64,000 nt of DNA from Rhodanobacter sp. AS-Z3 (GTDB lineage Bacteria; Pseudomonadota; Gammaproteobacteria; Xanthomonadales; Rhodanobacteraceae): positions 767,001 through 831,000 of the forward strand of contig NZ_CP119392.1 of the NCBI RefSeq assembly GCF_029224025.1, given 5' to 3'. Position 1 is the stretch's first letter, and every line of letters starts with the position of its first letter. The notes beneath the pieces are model-generated. The model did no database searches, had not been told where the DNA came from, and was given only the letters and a program-made list of their open reading frames with translations. Position numbers and translations under genes: made by a program. Below are positions 63,622 through 64,000 of this stretch, piece after piece.

Positions 63622-64000
63622 TCAGCGTTGCTTGGCGCGGTTCAGCGCGTCCGCAAATGCGCTGTTGAGCGGGGCGGCGCTGGGCTTGGGTGGCGGGTTG
63701 GCGGGTCGGCTGCCGCGGCTATCGCGGTTGCCACCACGGTTTGGCTGGTCGCCGTCGGCGCGTCCGCCACGGGTTTGTCCCGGCTCGTCGTCCAGTCGCA
63801 TGCTGAGCGCGATGCGCTGCCGCGGCAAGTCGACCTCCATCACCTTGACCTTGACGATGTCGCCAGCCTTGACCGCGTCGCGCGGGTCCTTGACGAAGGT
63901 GTGCGACAACGCCGAGACATGTACCAGTCCGTCCTGGTGCACGCCGATGTCGACGAACGCACCAAATGCGGCCACGTTGGTGACGCGGCCTTCGAGGATC
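63622..64000 (-). CDS. tex: Transcription accessory protein Tex, 3' end only
   Basis: The window ends inside this gene; the frame remains open at the right edge. It holds the C-terminal S1 RNA-binding domain ([32 protein letters not shown] ... [24 protein letters not shown]) and a low-complexity Arg/Gly/Pro tail. These match the end of Tex, an RNA-binding transcription factor. The start is beyond the window. Confidence 0.88.
   Translation of the reverse strand, partial: ILEGRVTNVAAFGAFVDIGVHQDGLVHVSALSHTFVKDPRDAVKAGDIVKVKVMEVDLPRQRIALSMRLDDEPGQTRGGRADGDQPNRGGNRDSRGSRPANPPPKPSAAPLNSAFADALNRAKQR

Overview
The window is high-GC gammaproteobacterial chromosome. Gene content and order (def-fmt-rsmB, LysM-dprA-topA-tsaC, a bkd operon with a divergent Lrp-type regulator, an ECF/ChrR/photolyase operon, rpoD beside a CAU tRNA) suggest the Lysobacterales/Xanthomonadales, most likely a Rhodanobacter- or Dyella-like member of the Rhodanobacteraceae. 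The taxon is an inference from protein resemblance; no rRNA is present.

Left backbone (1-10304): the 3' end of cysD with a DUF6671 gene, a small hypothetical gene, a cytochrome b561/catalase-type peroxidase pair, an ECF sigma - ChrR anti-sigma - photolyase operon (light or singlet-oxygen stress), and bkdR divergent from bkdA1-bkdA2-bkdB (branched-chain 2-oxoacid dehydrogenase).

Genomic island (about 10369-39038, about 28.7 kb): inserted at the 3' end of a CAU-anticodon tRNA, with a P4-type tyrosine integrase next to the tRNA. Copies of the octamer TGACTCAC, probable integrase arm sites, lie just inside both ends: four on the integrase side and two (one with a mismatch) on the left. A degraded copy of the tRNA 3' end lies at 10369-10389. 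The left third carries mobile-element functions: an inovirus Gp2-type replication protein, an AlpA-type regulator, a transposase remnant and a MobA/MobL relaxase. Next comes a minus-strand block typical of integrative elements: a Gp3-like protein, a YqaJ exonuclease, a DUF932 protein and two tiny membrane proteins, most units followed by a strong hairpin. The cargo is defence-like: a Hachiman-like nuclease/helicase pair, a PIN-domain nuclease with a co-translated partner, a RadC-like protein, and a roughly 9.9-kb operon of two ATPase proteins and two unrecognised proteins. That operon resembles DptF-DptG-DptH in size, order and ATPase type, but no dnd or ssp phosphorothioation genes are present. 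It converges on a C5-cytosine methyltransferase and a Vsr endonuclease. This last block is the best candidate for an undescribed system.

Right backbone (39016-64000): the tRNA, rpoD, dtd, an LpxL-like acyltransferase, a surface-polysaccharide/LPS cluster (TPR protein, GT39, GT2, TagD-like cytidylyltransferase, TagB/F-like transferase, O-antigen ligase), rsmB-fmt-def, divergently a LysM protein, dprA, topA, tsaC, an AMP-dependent ligase and purD, then a YbaY-type lipoprotein, a GDSL autotransporter esterase and the 3' end of tex.
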